From Symbiodinium natans (Eukaryota; Sar; Dinophyceae; Suessiales; Symbiodiniaceae): a stretch of DNA of 16,013 nt. The notes below the pieces were generated by a model. The model searched no databases. It was not told where the DNA came from and was given only the letters and a program-made list of their open reading frames with translations. The stretch's first letter is position 1; each line of letters opens with the position of its first letter. Position numbers and translations under genes: made by a program. The DNA lies in the NCBI GenBank assembly GCA_905221605.1, contig CAJNDS010001506.1, forward strand, positions 1 through 16,013, written 5' to 3'. Below, one piece after another: positions 1-7,300 of this stretch.

Positions 1-13
1 CTCACTCACTCAC
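1..13 (-). repeat. GTGA-type simple-repeat tail of the LINE
   Basis: The window opens with three CTCA-type tetranucleotide units, which read as repeated GTGA on the minus strand, exactly where the 3' end of the retroelement would lie. Many LINEs that lack poly(A) end in short tandem repeats, so this is probably the element's 3' tail. The repeat is cut by the window edge, so its true length and the target-site duplication cannot be seen. Confidence 0.45.
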
Positions 14-249
14 GCAGCTGAATGGCGGACGAGTCAAAGTCTGCCTAGCTGAGCACTCTGCTCTGGGAACATGATAAGAGTCAGTCGCCTGCTGTCCTCC
101 CCGATTGGAGTGGAGGCACTGACCCAATGCAGATCGCATGGGGATAGCCGAGGTGAAAGAACAGAACACAGACAAGAACACACCCCCGAGTCACCACCCA
201 CGGACCTGCGAGTACCCCCTCACTAATTGCCGGATGTGGGCGCCTTCAC

Positions 250-261
250 CCACGATCGTGG
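250..261. repeat. 12-base perfect palindrome in the LINE 3' UTR
   Basis: CCACGATCGTGG is its own reverse complement. It lies 24 bases downstream (minus strand) of the ancestral stop of the second ORF. Some LINE reverse transcriptases recognise a 3' UTR hairpin, but this palindrome has no loop and could be chance. Confidence 0.4.
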
Positions 262-284
262 CATTAGCTACGGATTCGGCCAAC

Positions 285-898
285 TTACTTGCTTTGGATT
301 TCCTCCAACAGCGCCTGGAGCTCACGCTCAAGGCCGCCCTTGGGAGCTAAGCCGAACTTTTCTTCCCCTCCTTGCGTTTTGAACGCATGGAAAAAGGCGT
401 CAGCTACTGGTCTCAGCTTGTCAGTAGTGGTCAGGTAGATCTTCACATGCTTGCCACCGTACGCAGGAGCTACGCAGGAGCTACTCGACAGTACAGCACA
501 TCCGTCAGCAACTTGTTGGGAGAGTCGGCTTCAGCAGCATGGGCTTCGACACGCTGCAACATCTCTCCACTGAGATGCACGGCTGCTTCAACTGTCAGCG
601 CTGCCCACACATGGATATGTGGAGGGCCAAGGTCGTGGTGCTTCCCTGCGGCCTGAACGAGGTCATTGTACTTCTGACTGGCTTCCTTCGCCTTGGTCAC
701 GAAAGAGGCCGTAGATGGGATGAGGCAAGTCCGGAAAGTTGCCGACTGCAAGGCCCGTACGTCTGCAGACAGCTTCAAGTTGGACTTCATGAGGAGCTGA
801 ACCGCCTTCAGGACAAGCTCGTCTTTCTCACCTCCAACTTGCCTGCGCTTCAGCGCCGGCCCGTTGGGAGTTCCAGCATTTGCCGCCCACTTATCCAT
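285..898 (-). pseudogene. Second (3') ORF of the LINE, frameshifted, function unknown
   Basis: An ATG at 898 (starting MDKWAAN) opens 31 bases after the main ORF stop. The frame runs 142 codons to a premature TAG at 470-472, created by an 11-base tandem duplication (461-482). Reading across one copy of the duplication restores a frame that continues to TAA at 285-287, so the ancestral product was about 200 residues; 614 minus 11 bases is exactly 201 codons. The product is hydrophilic and rich in Lys, Ala and Leu, with helix-like stretches around residues 25-55 and 65-85 and a Lys/Glu-rich C-terminus. I see no known domain. An RNA-binding or accessory role would be a guess based on position only. 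Its frame is +1 relative to the RT ORF, so it could be made by frameshifting or reinitiation. Confidence 0.6.
461..482. repeat. 11-base tandem duplication
   Basis: ACGCAGGAGCT occurs twice in direct succession (461-471 and 472-482). It adds 11 bases to the second ORF of the LINE and shifts its frame, giving a TAG within the duplicated segment. An identical pair suggests a recent slippage event or an assembly error. Confidence 0.95.
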
Positions 899-929
899 GA
901 CGTTTAAGGAACTCTCGACTACGCTCTCA

Positions 930-3900
930 CTATAGCTGTGCGCCCAAATGCTGCCCCAAATGATCGTGCAAGGCCTCAAGAGTCTCAAACTGTGCGTCAC
1001 ACATGCTGCAGTCAAGATTGTCCGGAATATCTGGTGCCCTGTTGACAACACTAGACCGACCACTGCAATGCTGCTGTAGGAGGGAATTCGCCACATGTCT
1101 CCGCGTCGAAAAAACATTTGCAAAAACCTCCCTGCAGAACAAGCATTGATTTGTGACCACAAGCAAAGCTTCCATCGGTGAATGCTCATGTAGCTTGGTG
1201 CAGTGTATTGCCAAGGCTTTACTCGACTTGAAAGCTCTACCACACAGAGAACCATCTGAAAGTGTGTGCTCGCACACATGCTGCTCGTCATCTGGAATGT
1301 CGGGCAAGTCTTCGGGAGCCTGTTCTCCCTGCACTGAGGGGCTCTGGTATCCTGGTGGGGGGATTTCCACACAGAGAAACTTGCGCCGGAGAATGGACAT
1401 GTCAACCATAAGAAAATCCAGTCTAACGTCATGGCTGAATAGGCGTAACGGCTTCCTGTCCACTGCGTTGGTGATATGCTCCAGGTCGGCGATGTCTTGC
1501 AGAGCTTCGATATCATCAACCAACTGTTTGAGCCACGGATGCGCTGCAGAAGACAAGGAGCCATCCTCTTGCAGCGCGGGGGTTGTTTCAAACGGGAAGA
1601 ACCCGAACATAGCAGCGAAAACATTGGAGTGAAGTTCTGGTTGTCGTAACAGACGTTGCCAGAATTGCAGGCGTTTGATACGCAGTTCCACGTAGACTCC
1701 TGCAAGCCCAAGATACCGCCAGACTTGTTGGTTGGGGACAGCTGCATACTTGACAGCACCGTCCGGCTGTTCTTCGCGCTTGCACGCGCTTCCTCGCATG
1801 AGGATGCGCCCTTTGGCCGCGACAAAAGCATCGAGGGCCTTGTAGTCGGATTGACTGAGGACGACGGGCGCCAAACCAGCCACAGCAGTCTCGAAGACCA
1901 ATGCTCGGAAGACCATGTTGACGGACCGTTTGCTACAGCCTGTCCGCGTCCAAAATGAACCCATACTTGCCCAGGCTGCCTGAGCTTTGTCCAGGCGGTG
2001 CTTGCGAGCAGCAGTAGTGGAGCCATTGCGCGTACAGATCTCTCCCAAGTATTTGGCCTGCGGCACTGCTTTCCCCTCGAGTGGAGTCTTGCCGCAGTAG
2101 ATTTCTCGCATCTGCTTGTGAGATCCTCTGCCAGCAAAATGCGACACGATTTCTTGCTTGTCGCGGTTTTGCGCCATACCACCACTTGCGAGCACTTCGT
2201 CCAATTCGTCATCCAGGAAAGATGCTTGCGCTTGCAAATCCGCAGCCTCGTCGCAGATGACCTTAATGGCGAGGTCATCCGCGAAGACGGATAACGCAGT
2301 GTTGACATATTTGCAATTGACCGGATCATATGCGCACATTTGGTGATAGGTGGAAGCTTGCGCTGCTCTTTGCAACCATTCGTCAACCAGGGGATGATAC
2401 TGCTCCATGAATAAATCTGACGCAATGCTGTCGCCTTGGAGAGCACCACTGCCAACTGAAAGCAATATGGGCCCGTCAGCGGCCTGCAAGTGTATACAGG
2501 CAGCCTTGTGCCGTTGCTTGAGCAAAACTTGATCTTGTGGCCGCATCGTCTTAGCAACCGCCAGGTCCAGCTGGTCATGCAAAGGGGAATAAAAGGCATT
2601 TGCCACGTCTTTGTAAAGGGTAGCATGTCCAACACCGGCAGCGCGCAGCCGGTGCCCCAAGCAAATTTGCTGCAAAATAGCCTCTTCGCGGCTTTTGTGT
2701 CTAACATAGCCGCACGCGTAATCTCGAGCAGCTTGCGACGTGCCTCTGCGCCACAGTGTGCGGTAGAAATGTTTGCCCATCGGGTCCAGCACGTTGATGA
2801 CTCGGATGCCCTGACATAACGGCTTGCCGTTGCGCTTGTCAAGCTGCGTGCCCTGCGAGCAATGCCACTCCAAGGGCGCTGATTCTGAGCATCGTATGTG
2901 CACGAAGAGCTGCTGTAGCGCGTTTTGCAGATGCGGAGTTTGCAAACACGTGGACTTGTGCCCAAGACCATGTCGAGCTCTTGCCAGGTTGTAGTTGGGA
3001 TATAGCAGCATGCGCCACACTTCATTGGGAATAGTCCAACAAGGTACAGCCTTGCGTGTTTTTGCATGCCAAACTTGGGTAGCCACAGCACGCAAGTCCT
3101 CAGCTGCCAACTGCTGCATTTGACTACGCCATACCGGATCAGCTCGGCATTTTTGTTGCCAGCCAGTAGGTTCATGAGCAAACTGTTGGACGTGCGCTGT
3201 CCAGTTTGTAGCAACGGCCTTGCAGCCTCCATCACGCCCCATTTGTGCCATGTGCTGCCGCCATTGCTGCACACTGGGCCTGCAACTCTTCGGCCTATCG
3301 AACCTGCGTTGTTTGGGACCCACACGCCTGCCTGACAGCGCTCGGGCAGCTCGCCACATGGACTGGAAGTTGGCACTCTGCCAACCTTCGTGAAGCTGGT
3401 GCACATGTTCACAGGCACGTTTTCTCTTATCTCTTGTTGTGAGTCGTTTAGCGAGCCGCTGAGCCTTGTGATACCGCGCCAAAGCATGCCATCTGCACAG
3501 CAAATCTGATAGCGCTTGTAATGACACAGTATCTCGGTCAGCTCCTTGGCTCCAGAAACGACGCGGGCGAGGAAGCCGTTGGATTTGTAGTTTGCATTCA
3601 TGCTGGTGCTCCAGAGCGGCTGCTGTGTCAACTTTCCGCTCTTGGAGTTTGACTGGGCGAGACTGATATAACTCTCTGCCAACGGACAACACCACATCAC
3701 GTAGCATGGTCCAGGCATCATCTGGCGTGCTTGCCGACTGGGCATGCTGCCATTGGGAACTCTCCAAGAGGTCTTTGCACCGGGACTCAACCTCTGCCAC
3801 CAGTTGCTCTCGACAGTGTCCTCGAAGAACGCCTCGCATGAGTCCGTCCATATCCCAGCGTGTCGGGGACTGTTGCTGCATGGTGAGTGTCGGCTGCAGC

Positions 3901-4736
3901 CCCAACGAATGGTCGAGCTTGATCTGTAGAGGCCTGTGATCTCGGCGGCCTGGAGCCGCCACCAGCTGCAGATCGTCGCCTGTGTGATGCCACACAGAGC
4001 AATGCTGGACTTGAGATAACATGCTGGATGGAATGCATATGAAATCCACGCGGGACGTATAATCTGCAACGATTCCGAAATAGGTTGGTCCAACATTGTG
4101 ATAAGTGTTGGTAGCTGCGAGGTAATGCCTCTGCAAGAACTGGCGGAACTGTTCTCCGTTCCAATTCTCGTTGTCTGCATTGCACGGGCCGATGGACTCA
4201 TCTTGCGTGGTCGTCCATATGTTGTTTGCCACATGTTCCTTACCAACACGCGCGTTGAAGTCGCCAAGCAAGCAGGGCACACATCGTGCCGGCAGAGCAC
4301 TGACAACACTATCAACCCATTTCCAAAGTGCAGTGTTGACGCGTTTCGAATACGGCAGATTGGAGTTGGGATGGAAGTAGCACACGATGAATGCAAAGTC
4401 GGAGTCACGTCGTTTGACCCGCAGTGCCCCACCACGACCTTGCAACTCGCTGGGCGGGGACGAAATCTGTACCACGTTATCAGCTGCGAAGCGGCTGCGT
4501 TTGAGGCATAGCTGAACTCCAGCATGAGAGTTGGTGAGCCTCCCTGTTCCGTATCCCCAACTATACACAGCATGCGTTTCAACTCTACGCTGACTGACTG
4601 CGATGTCGCCATCTGGCAGACGGGTGCCGGACAGTGCGATGACATCATTGCTGTGTAATGCATGTATGACTCGGCGCTCTCTGTCAGCTCGTTTGAGAGA
4701 TTGTGGATTGTAAGCGATGAATTTCCATCTGACCAT
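930..4736 (-). CDS. LINE polyprotein: EEP endonuclease, reverse transcriptase, three C2H2 zinc fingers
   Basis: This is the catalytic protein of the retroelement, which nicks target DNA and reverse transcribes the element RNA. Numbering is from ATG 4736 (1,268 residues); the frame is open to a GTG at 4817, but the first ATG directly precedes the endonuclease, so I prefer it. Residues 3-273 are an EEP domain: Asn10 in AYNPQSL, GDFNA at 158-162, SRVD at 228-231 and Asp-His at 266-267. The usual catalytic Glu position reads SGTR (36-39). Residues about 638-905 are the RT: YKDVANAFY (motif A, Asp710), QGDSIASDLF (motif B, 767-776), FADD (motif C, 818-821; bases 2274-2285), Asn/Lys of motif D (857, 860) and YLG (896-898). 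The C-terminus has zinc fingers at Cys1155/Cys1165/His1178/His1183, Cys1198/Cys1201/His1214/His1223 and Cys1243/Cys1246/His1259/His1263. No internal stop is present. Confidence 0.93.
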   Translation of the reverse strand: MVRWKFIAYNPQSLKRADRERRVIHALHSNDVIALSGTRLPDGDIAVSQRRVETHAVYSWGYGTGRLTNSHAGVQLCLKRSRFAADNVVQISSPPSELQGRGGALRVKRRDSDFAFIVCYFHPNSNLPYSKRVNTALWKWVDSVVSALPARCVPCLLGDFNARVGKEHVANNIWTTTQDESIGPCNADNENWNGEQFRQFLQRHYLAATNTYHNVGPTYFGIVADYTSRVDFICIPSSMLSQVQHCSVWHHTGDDLQLVAAPGRRDHRPLQIKLDHSLGLQPTLTMQQQSPTRWDMDGLMRGVLRGHCREQLVAEVESRCKDLLESSQWQHAQSASTPDDAWTMLRDVVLSVGRELYQSRPVKLQERKVDTAAALEHQHECKLQIQRLPRPRRFWSQGADRDTVSLQALSDLLCRWHALARYHKAQRLAKRLTTRDKRKRACEHVHQLHEGWQSANFQSMWRAARALSGRRVGPKQRRFDRPKSCRPSVQQWRQHMAQMGRDGGCKAVATNWTAHVQQFAHEPTGWQQKCRADPVWRSQMQQLAAEDLRAVATQVWHAKTRKAVPCWTIPNEVWRMLLYPNYNLARARHGLGHKSTCLQTPHLQNALQQLFVHIRCSESAPLEWHCSQGTQLDKRNGKPLCQGIRVINVLDPMGKHFYRTLWRRGTSQAARDYACGYVRHKSREEAILQQICLGHRLRAAGVGHATLYKDVANAFYSPLHDQLDLAVAKTMRPQDQVLLKQRHKAACIHLQAADGPILLSVGSGALQGDSIASDLFMEQYHPLVDEWLQRAAQASTYHQMCAYDPVNCKYVNTALSVFADDLAIKVICDEAADLQAQASFLDDELDEVLASGGMAQNRDKQEIVSHFAGRGSHKQMREIYCGKTPLEGKAVPQAKYLGEICTRNGSTTAARKHRLDKAQAAWASMGSFWTRTGCSKRSVNMVFRALVFETAVAGLAPVVLSQSDYKALDAFVAAKGRILMRGSACKREEQPDGAVKYAAVPNQQVWRYLGLAGVYVELRIKRLQFWQRLLRQPELHSNVFAAMFGFFPFETTPALQEDGSLSSAAHPWLKQLVDDIEALQDIADLEHITNAVDRKPLRLFSHDVRLDFLMVDMSILRRKFLCVEIPPPGYQSPSVQGEQAPEDLPDIPDDEQHVCEHTLSDGSLCGRAFKSSKALAIHCTKLHEHSPMEALLVVTNQCLFCREVFANVFSTRRHVANSLLQQHCSGRSSVVNRAPDIPDNLDCSMCDAQFETLEALHDHLGQHLGAQL
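948..1274 (-). other. Three C-terminal C2H2-type zinc fingers of the LINE protein
   Basis: Spacings are C-x9-C-x12-H-x4-H, C-x2-C-x12-H-x8-H and a canonical C-x2-C-x12-H-x3-H. They follow the RT and a connector of roughly 240 residues. C-terminal zinc-binding motifs in LINEs (CCHC or similar) are thought to bind nucleic acid; an array of three C2H2-like fingers is larger than usual. The first two have atypical spacing. Confidence 0.75.
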
Positions 4737-4760
4737 TCTGAAATCAGCAGCAGGAAAACA
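4737..4760 (-). promoter_or_regulatory. Acceptor-like site directly before the LINE ATG
   Basis: On the minus strand a pyrimidine-rich tract ends in TTTCAG one base before ATG 4736. Dinoflagellate mRNAs receive a spliced leader at an AG acceptor, so this could be where the LINE transcript is capped. A consensus-like donor (GTAAGT at 4827-4822) lies 90 bases upstream, so a cis intron in the leader is also possible. Inference from sequence only. Confidence 0.3.
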
Positions 4761-4872
4761 CTGATGAGGGGGCCAGCGCGAAAGTGACCCGTCATTATCA
4801 AATGAGCAGAGTGCCACACGGACTTACCATGGCATGATTCCGCATGACTTTGGACTTGCGCCACGCGGCTCA

Positions 4873-5268
4873 ACCCACCCACAAGCGGACAACACTGTGA
4901 CACGCCCAACCCACCCACAAGCGGACAACACCGTGACACGCCCAACCCACCCACAAGCGGACAACACTATGACACGCCCAACCCACCCACAAGCGGACAA
5001 CACCGTGACACGCCCAACCCACCCACAAGCGGACAACACCGTGACACGCCCAACCCACCCACGAGCGGACAACACCGTGACATGCCCTACCCACGCGCAA
5101 GCGGACAACACCGTGACACGCCCAACCCACCCACAGGCGGACAACACCGTAACACGCCCAACACACTCACAAGCGGACGCCAACCCACCCACAAGCGGAC
5201 GGCGCCGTGACACGCCCAACCCACCCACAGGCGGACAACACCGTGACACGCCCAACCCACCCCTCGCC
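4873..5268. repeat. 36-base minisatellite, about 11 units
   Basis: Units begin at 4873 and repeat every 36 bases (4909, 4945, 4981, 5017, 5053, 5089, 5125, 5161). The ninth unit is shortened to 22 bases, and full units resume at 5183 and 5219 with a partial one at 5255. Each unit holds CAAGCGGACAACACCGTGAC followed by ACGCCCAACC. CGTGACACG inside it is a near palindrome. Because 36 is a multiple of 3 and the unit lacks stops, long spurious ORFs appear on both strands (repeating THPQADNTVTRP on plus). Most units differ by one to three bases, so the array is not freshly homogenised. It ends about 10 bases short of the LINE leader and may be its promoter region, its target or an unrelated neighbour. 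Confidence 0.97.
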
Positions 5269-5329
5269 AGGATGACCCCTCCGCAGGAAATATTCTCATG
5301 GAAGGCCGACAATACGTTCTAATTGGGCG

Positions 5330-6126
5330 CTGAACCTAAACATTCCTCATTCGGTGAGCGGTTAATGATTTATCTGTTCCAATTTTGAACGTCTCACGTT
5401 CGACGAGATATTTTCGATTCTTTATTTTCTTGTTTGCCTTCGTTTGGACGCTGAATCCCGCCGGGAATTAGGGGTTGATGGTAGGCTTTTTAATGCACAC
5501 CGCCGGGACTCGGCTTCCTGCGTCTTTCCCTTTGTGTTTTCTATCGAAAGTATCTCTTGTAGATATCTTAGAGGAATGTGATGACTCCTCATACCTCCTA
5601 GCATTATGTCTCCTTTCTTAATTGGCGCTTTTGGGATTACTATCAAGAATATTCAGATCAATAAAATCCAATTCGTGATTTACCAATACCATCGTATAAA
5701 TACTACCAAACTCCATAAAAGATTAGAGTTCCGGGGCCAGGTTGCGTTAGAGTAAAGTCTGGCTATCATAAAACGAGAACGTGGTACGAAAAAGTGCAAA
5801 ACCACAAGTTATTTTCGCCGGTTTGATTTTGAGGCTCTTTCGTGAAAGTTTAGGCGTACATCTGTTTGGTCCAGGCCCTTGCCCTTCCTTCTAGGGGGGC
5901 GGGGGGGGCGAGTTTGGAACTGAAGGTTAAGACAGGTTTAGGTAGAGGACTTACTTACATTGTCATTAAGGGATTTAGTTTTGAGGGGAGCTTCAAGGCC
6001 TAGCGCAGAACACACAAGCGTTGGCCATAGCACTGGCTCCAGCCGATCCAAGCAAAAATAACGCCGCAATGCGCAGGGCATAAAAGGAGGACCTGGCATG
6101 GATGCTCGAGCATGAATACAACTGCA
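5330..6126. other. Spacer with no recognisable gene
   Basis: No ORF above about 75 codons, motif or consistent exon chain was found before about 5940. The stretch 5330-5870 is visibly richer in A and T than the rest of the window. A run of G residues lies at 5896-5911. Overlapping minus-strand ORFs at 5938-6562 depend on the poly-C tracts and are not believable. Confidence 0.6.
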
Positions 6127-6212
6127 TACCATGTTTTGACGTGGTGGGCACGCAATCACCCCCCCCTCCCCCAACCCCCCCCCCCCCCAATTTTTCAGAA
6201 AGCGACATACCC
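6127..6212 (+). repeat. Poly-C dispersed repeat, copy 1
   Basis: Starts near TACCATGTTTTGACG, passes through C-rich tracts interrupted by CTCCCCCAA, and ends with ATTTTTCAGAAAGCGACATA followed by CCCCCCACGGC. A second copy with the same order of blocks starts at about 6453. The paired copies suggest a duplicated or dispersed short element with a variable poly-C core. Confidence 0.75.
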
Positions 6213-6452
6213 CCCACGGCAGCAGCCCCCAGCACATTTTTCCAAAAAAAAGTGCCTTCCAGGGCGCGTTGAGACAGAGCATCAAAAAACGGGAAAACAC
6301 CGAAACGGACCTCGTGGAAAAAACGGGCCTGGCAAAAAACAGCAACAACACCGTAACCGTCAGGCAAAAACCCACACATCCAGGCACGGTCGTCACAGAA
6401 GGCAAGAAGAAGCACGGGTCCGGAGGCGCCGAAAACCTGTAAATACATTAAA

Positions 6453-6540
6453 TACCATGGTTTTCGCGCGACCCCCCCCCCCCTCCCCCAAGCCCCCCCC
6501 GCCCCCCATTTTTCAGAAATCGACATACCCTCCACGGCGG
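6453..6540 (+). repeat. Poly-C dispersed repeat, copy 2
   Basis: Same orientation as the copy at 6127: TACCATGGTTTTCGCG, a long poly-C core with CTCCCCCAAG, then ATTTTTCAGAAATCGACATA and CCCTCCACGGC. The two copies differ by a few substitutions and in C-tract length, and are about 326 bases apart start to start. Confidence 0.75.
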
Positions 6541-7245
6541 CGTAAAGCGCGCAGCCCACCAACTACACAAGCGCGCAACAGTCTTTCCAACTCCGGCATT
6601 TGTGCTCATACGGCATTGCTGAGAGAACTTCTGGTTAGACCGGCAAGGAGACATGTAAACGCCAAGGCGTTTGCCTGGCTTGCAGGCCATCTAGCAAGTC
6701 TGCAGGTCATTGTCCATGTAGAGAACAGCACAAAGAATAGACAGACTTGTCCATCGACCCTGCCGGGGAGCTTCTGAGAGTCCAAGTGTTGTGGGCCCCA
6801 TGACGAGATTGCAAGTCATCCTTCAACTCACACTGTCCACCGCCCGTTGGCAAACGGACTTGTTGCCACGCAAAGATCCATCAGCAAAGCCAAACACCAC
6901 GGGCTGCAGCTTCGAGCTCAAGCCTCATCTCAAAAACGCGGTGTGCATCTCGCTAACAGGAGCCCAAGCTCTGGATCTTGTTCAATGCGATCGCCCAGCA
7001 AACCTCGTTGCCACGCAAGTACCAAATTGCGTCACCATTTGATACAATTTTGGAGCGATGGCAGCGCATCCACGACCCCAATGAAGCCAGCAGGTTGTGA
7101 AGGTTCTCCTGACTCTCGAAACTGCACTCACACGCTGTCAAAACTCCTTGTGCCCTTAATCCCTTCCCCCCAAAAGCCCTCCCCCCCATAGAAATTCGAA
7201 GTGTGGTTTTATTGTAAGGGGAATCTTTATCTAAGTTTCATTTTG
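6541..7245. other. Spacer with no recognisable gene
   Basis: Several overlapping open frames of 80-115 codons occur on both strands, with none showing a motif or clear advantage. GTTGCCACGCAA occurs twice (about 6861 and 7008), a minor internal repeat. I see nothing else that can be named. Confidence 0.5.
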
Positions 7246-7246
7246 T

Positions 7247-7300
7247 GGGGTAGGGTTTCGGGAGTTTAGGTTTTGAGGTTTAAGGTTTTAGGGTTTGGCT
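7247..7300 (+). repeat. Degenerate TTTAGGG telomere-like stretch
   Basis: The plus strand reads as a chain of degraded 6-8 base units such as TAGGGTTTCGGGAG, TTTAGGTTTTGAGG and TTTTAGGGTTTGG. Dinoflagellate telomeres are of the TTTAGGG type, so this could be an interstitial telomere relic, but the units are too imperfect to be sure. Confidence 0.45.

Larger units (their letters stand above)
1..4863 (-). mobile_element. Non-LTR (LINE-type) retrotransposon, nearly full length
   Basis: The minus strand carries, in order, a short leader, a large EEP endonuclease plus reverse transcriptase ORF with C-terminal zinc fingers (4736-930), a second small ORF (898-285), about 270 bases of 3' UTR, and a GTGA-type simple repeat at the left edge. 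No LTR, integrase or protease was seen, and the domain order (endonuclease before RT) is that of APE-type LINEs, which insert by target-primed reverse transcription. The large ORF is unbroken, so the copy looks young, but the second ORF carries a frameshift. The 5' end is put just before the 36-base minisatellite because the sequence character changes there; the array could instead be part of the 5' UTR. The 3' boundary may extend beyond the window. Confidence 0.85.

Noticed and set aside
138-4511. Plus-strand ORFs of 60-160 codons across the LINE
   Set aside because: They are antisense to the clearly coding minus strand and show no motifs.
4737-4817. GTG at 4817 as the start of the LINE protein
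   Set aside because: A GTG start is unlikely in a eukaryote; the first ATG (4736) directly precedes the endonuclease domain and a TAA lies just upstream of the GTG.
4834-5322. Repetitive-protein ORFs on both strands over the minisatellite
   Set aside because: They exist only because the 36-base unit is a multiple of 3 and lacks stops; the frame breaks at the shortened unit.
5693-5702. TATAAATA as a TATA box
   Set aside because: It lies in an AT-rich spacer with no downstream gene, and dinoflagellates are not known to rely on TATA boxes.
6112-6777. Plus-strand 221-codon proline-rich ORF
   Set aside because: It is built from two poly-C repeat copies; composition is explained by the repeat.
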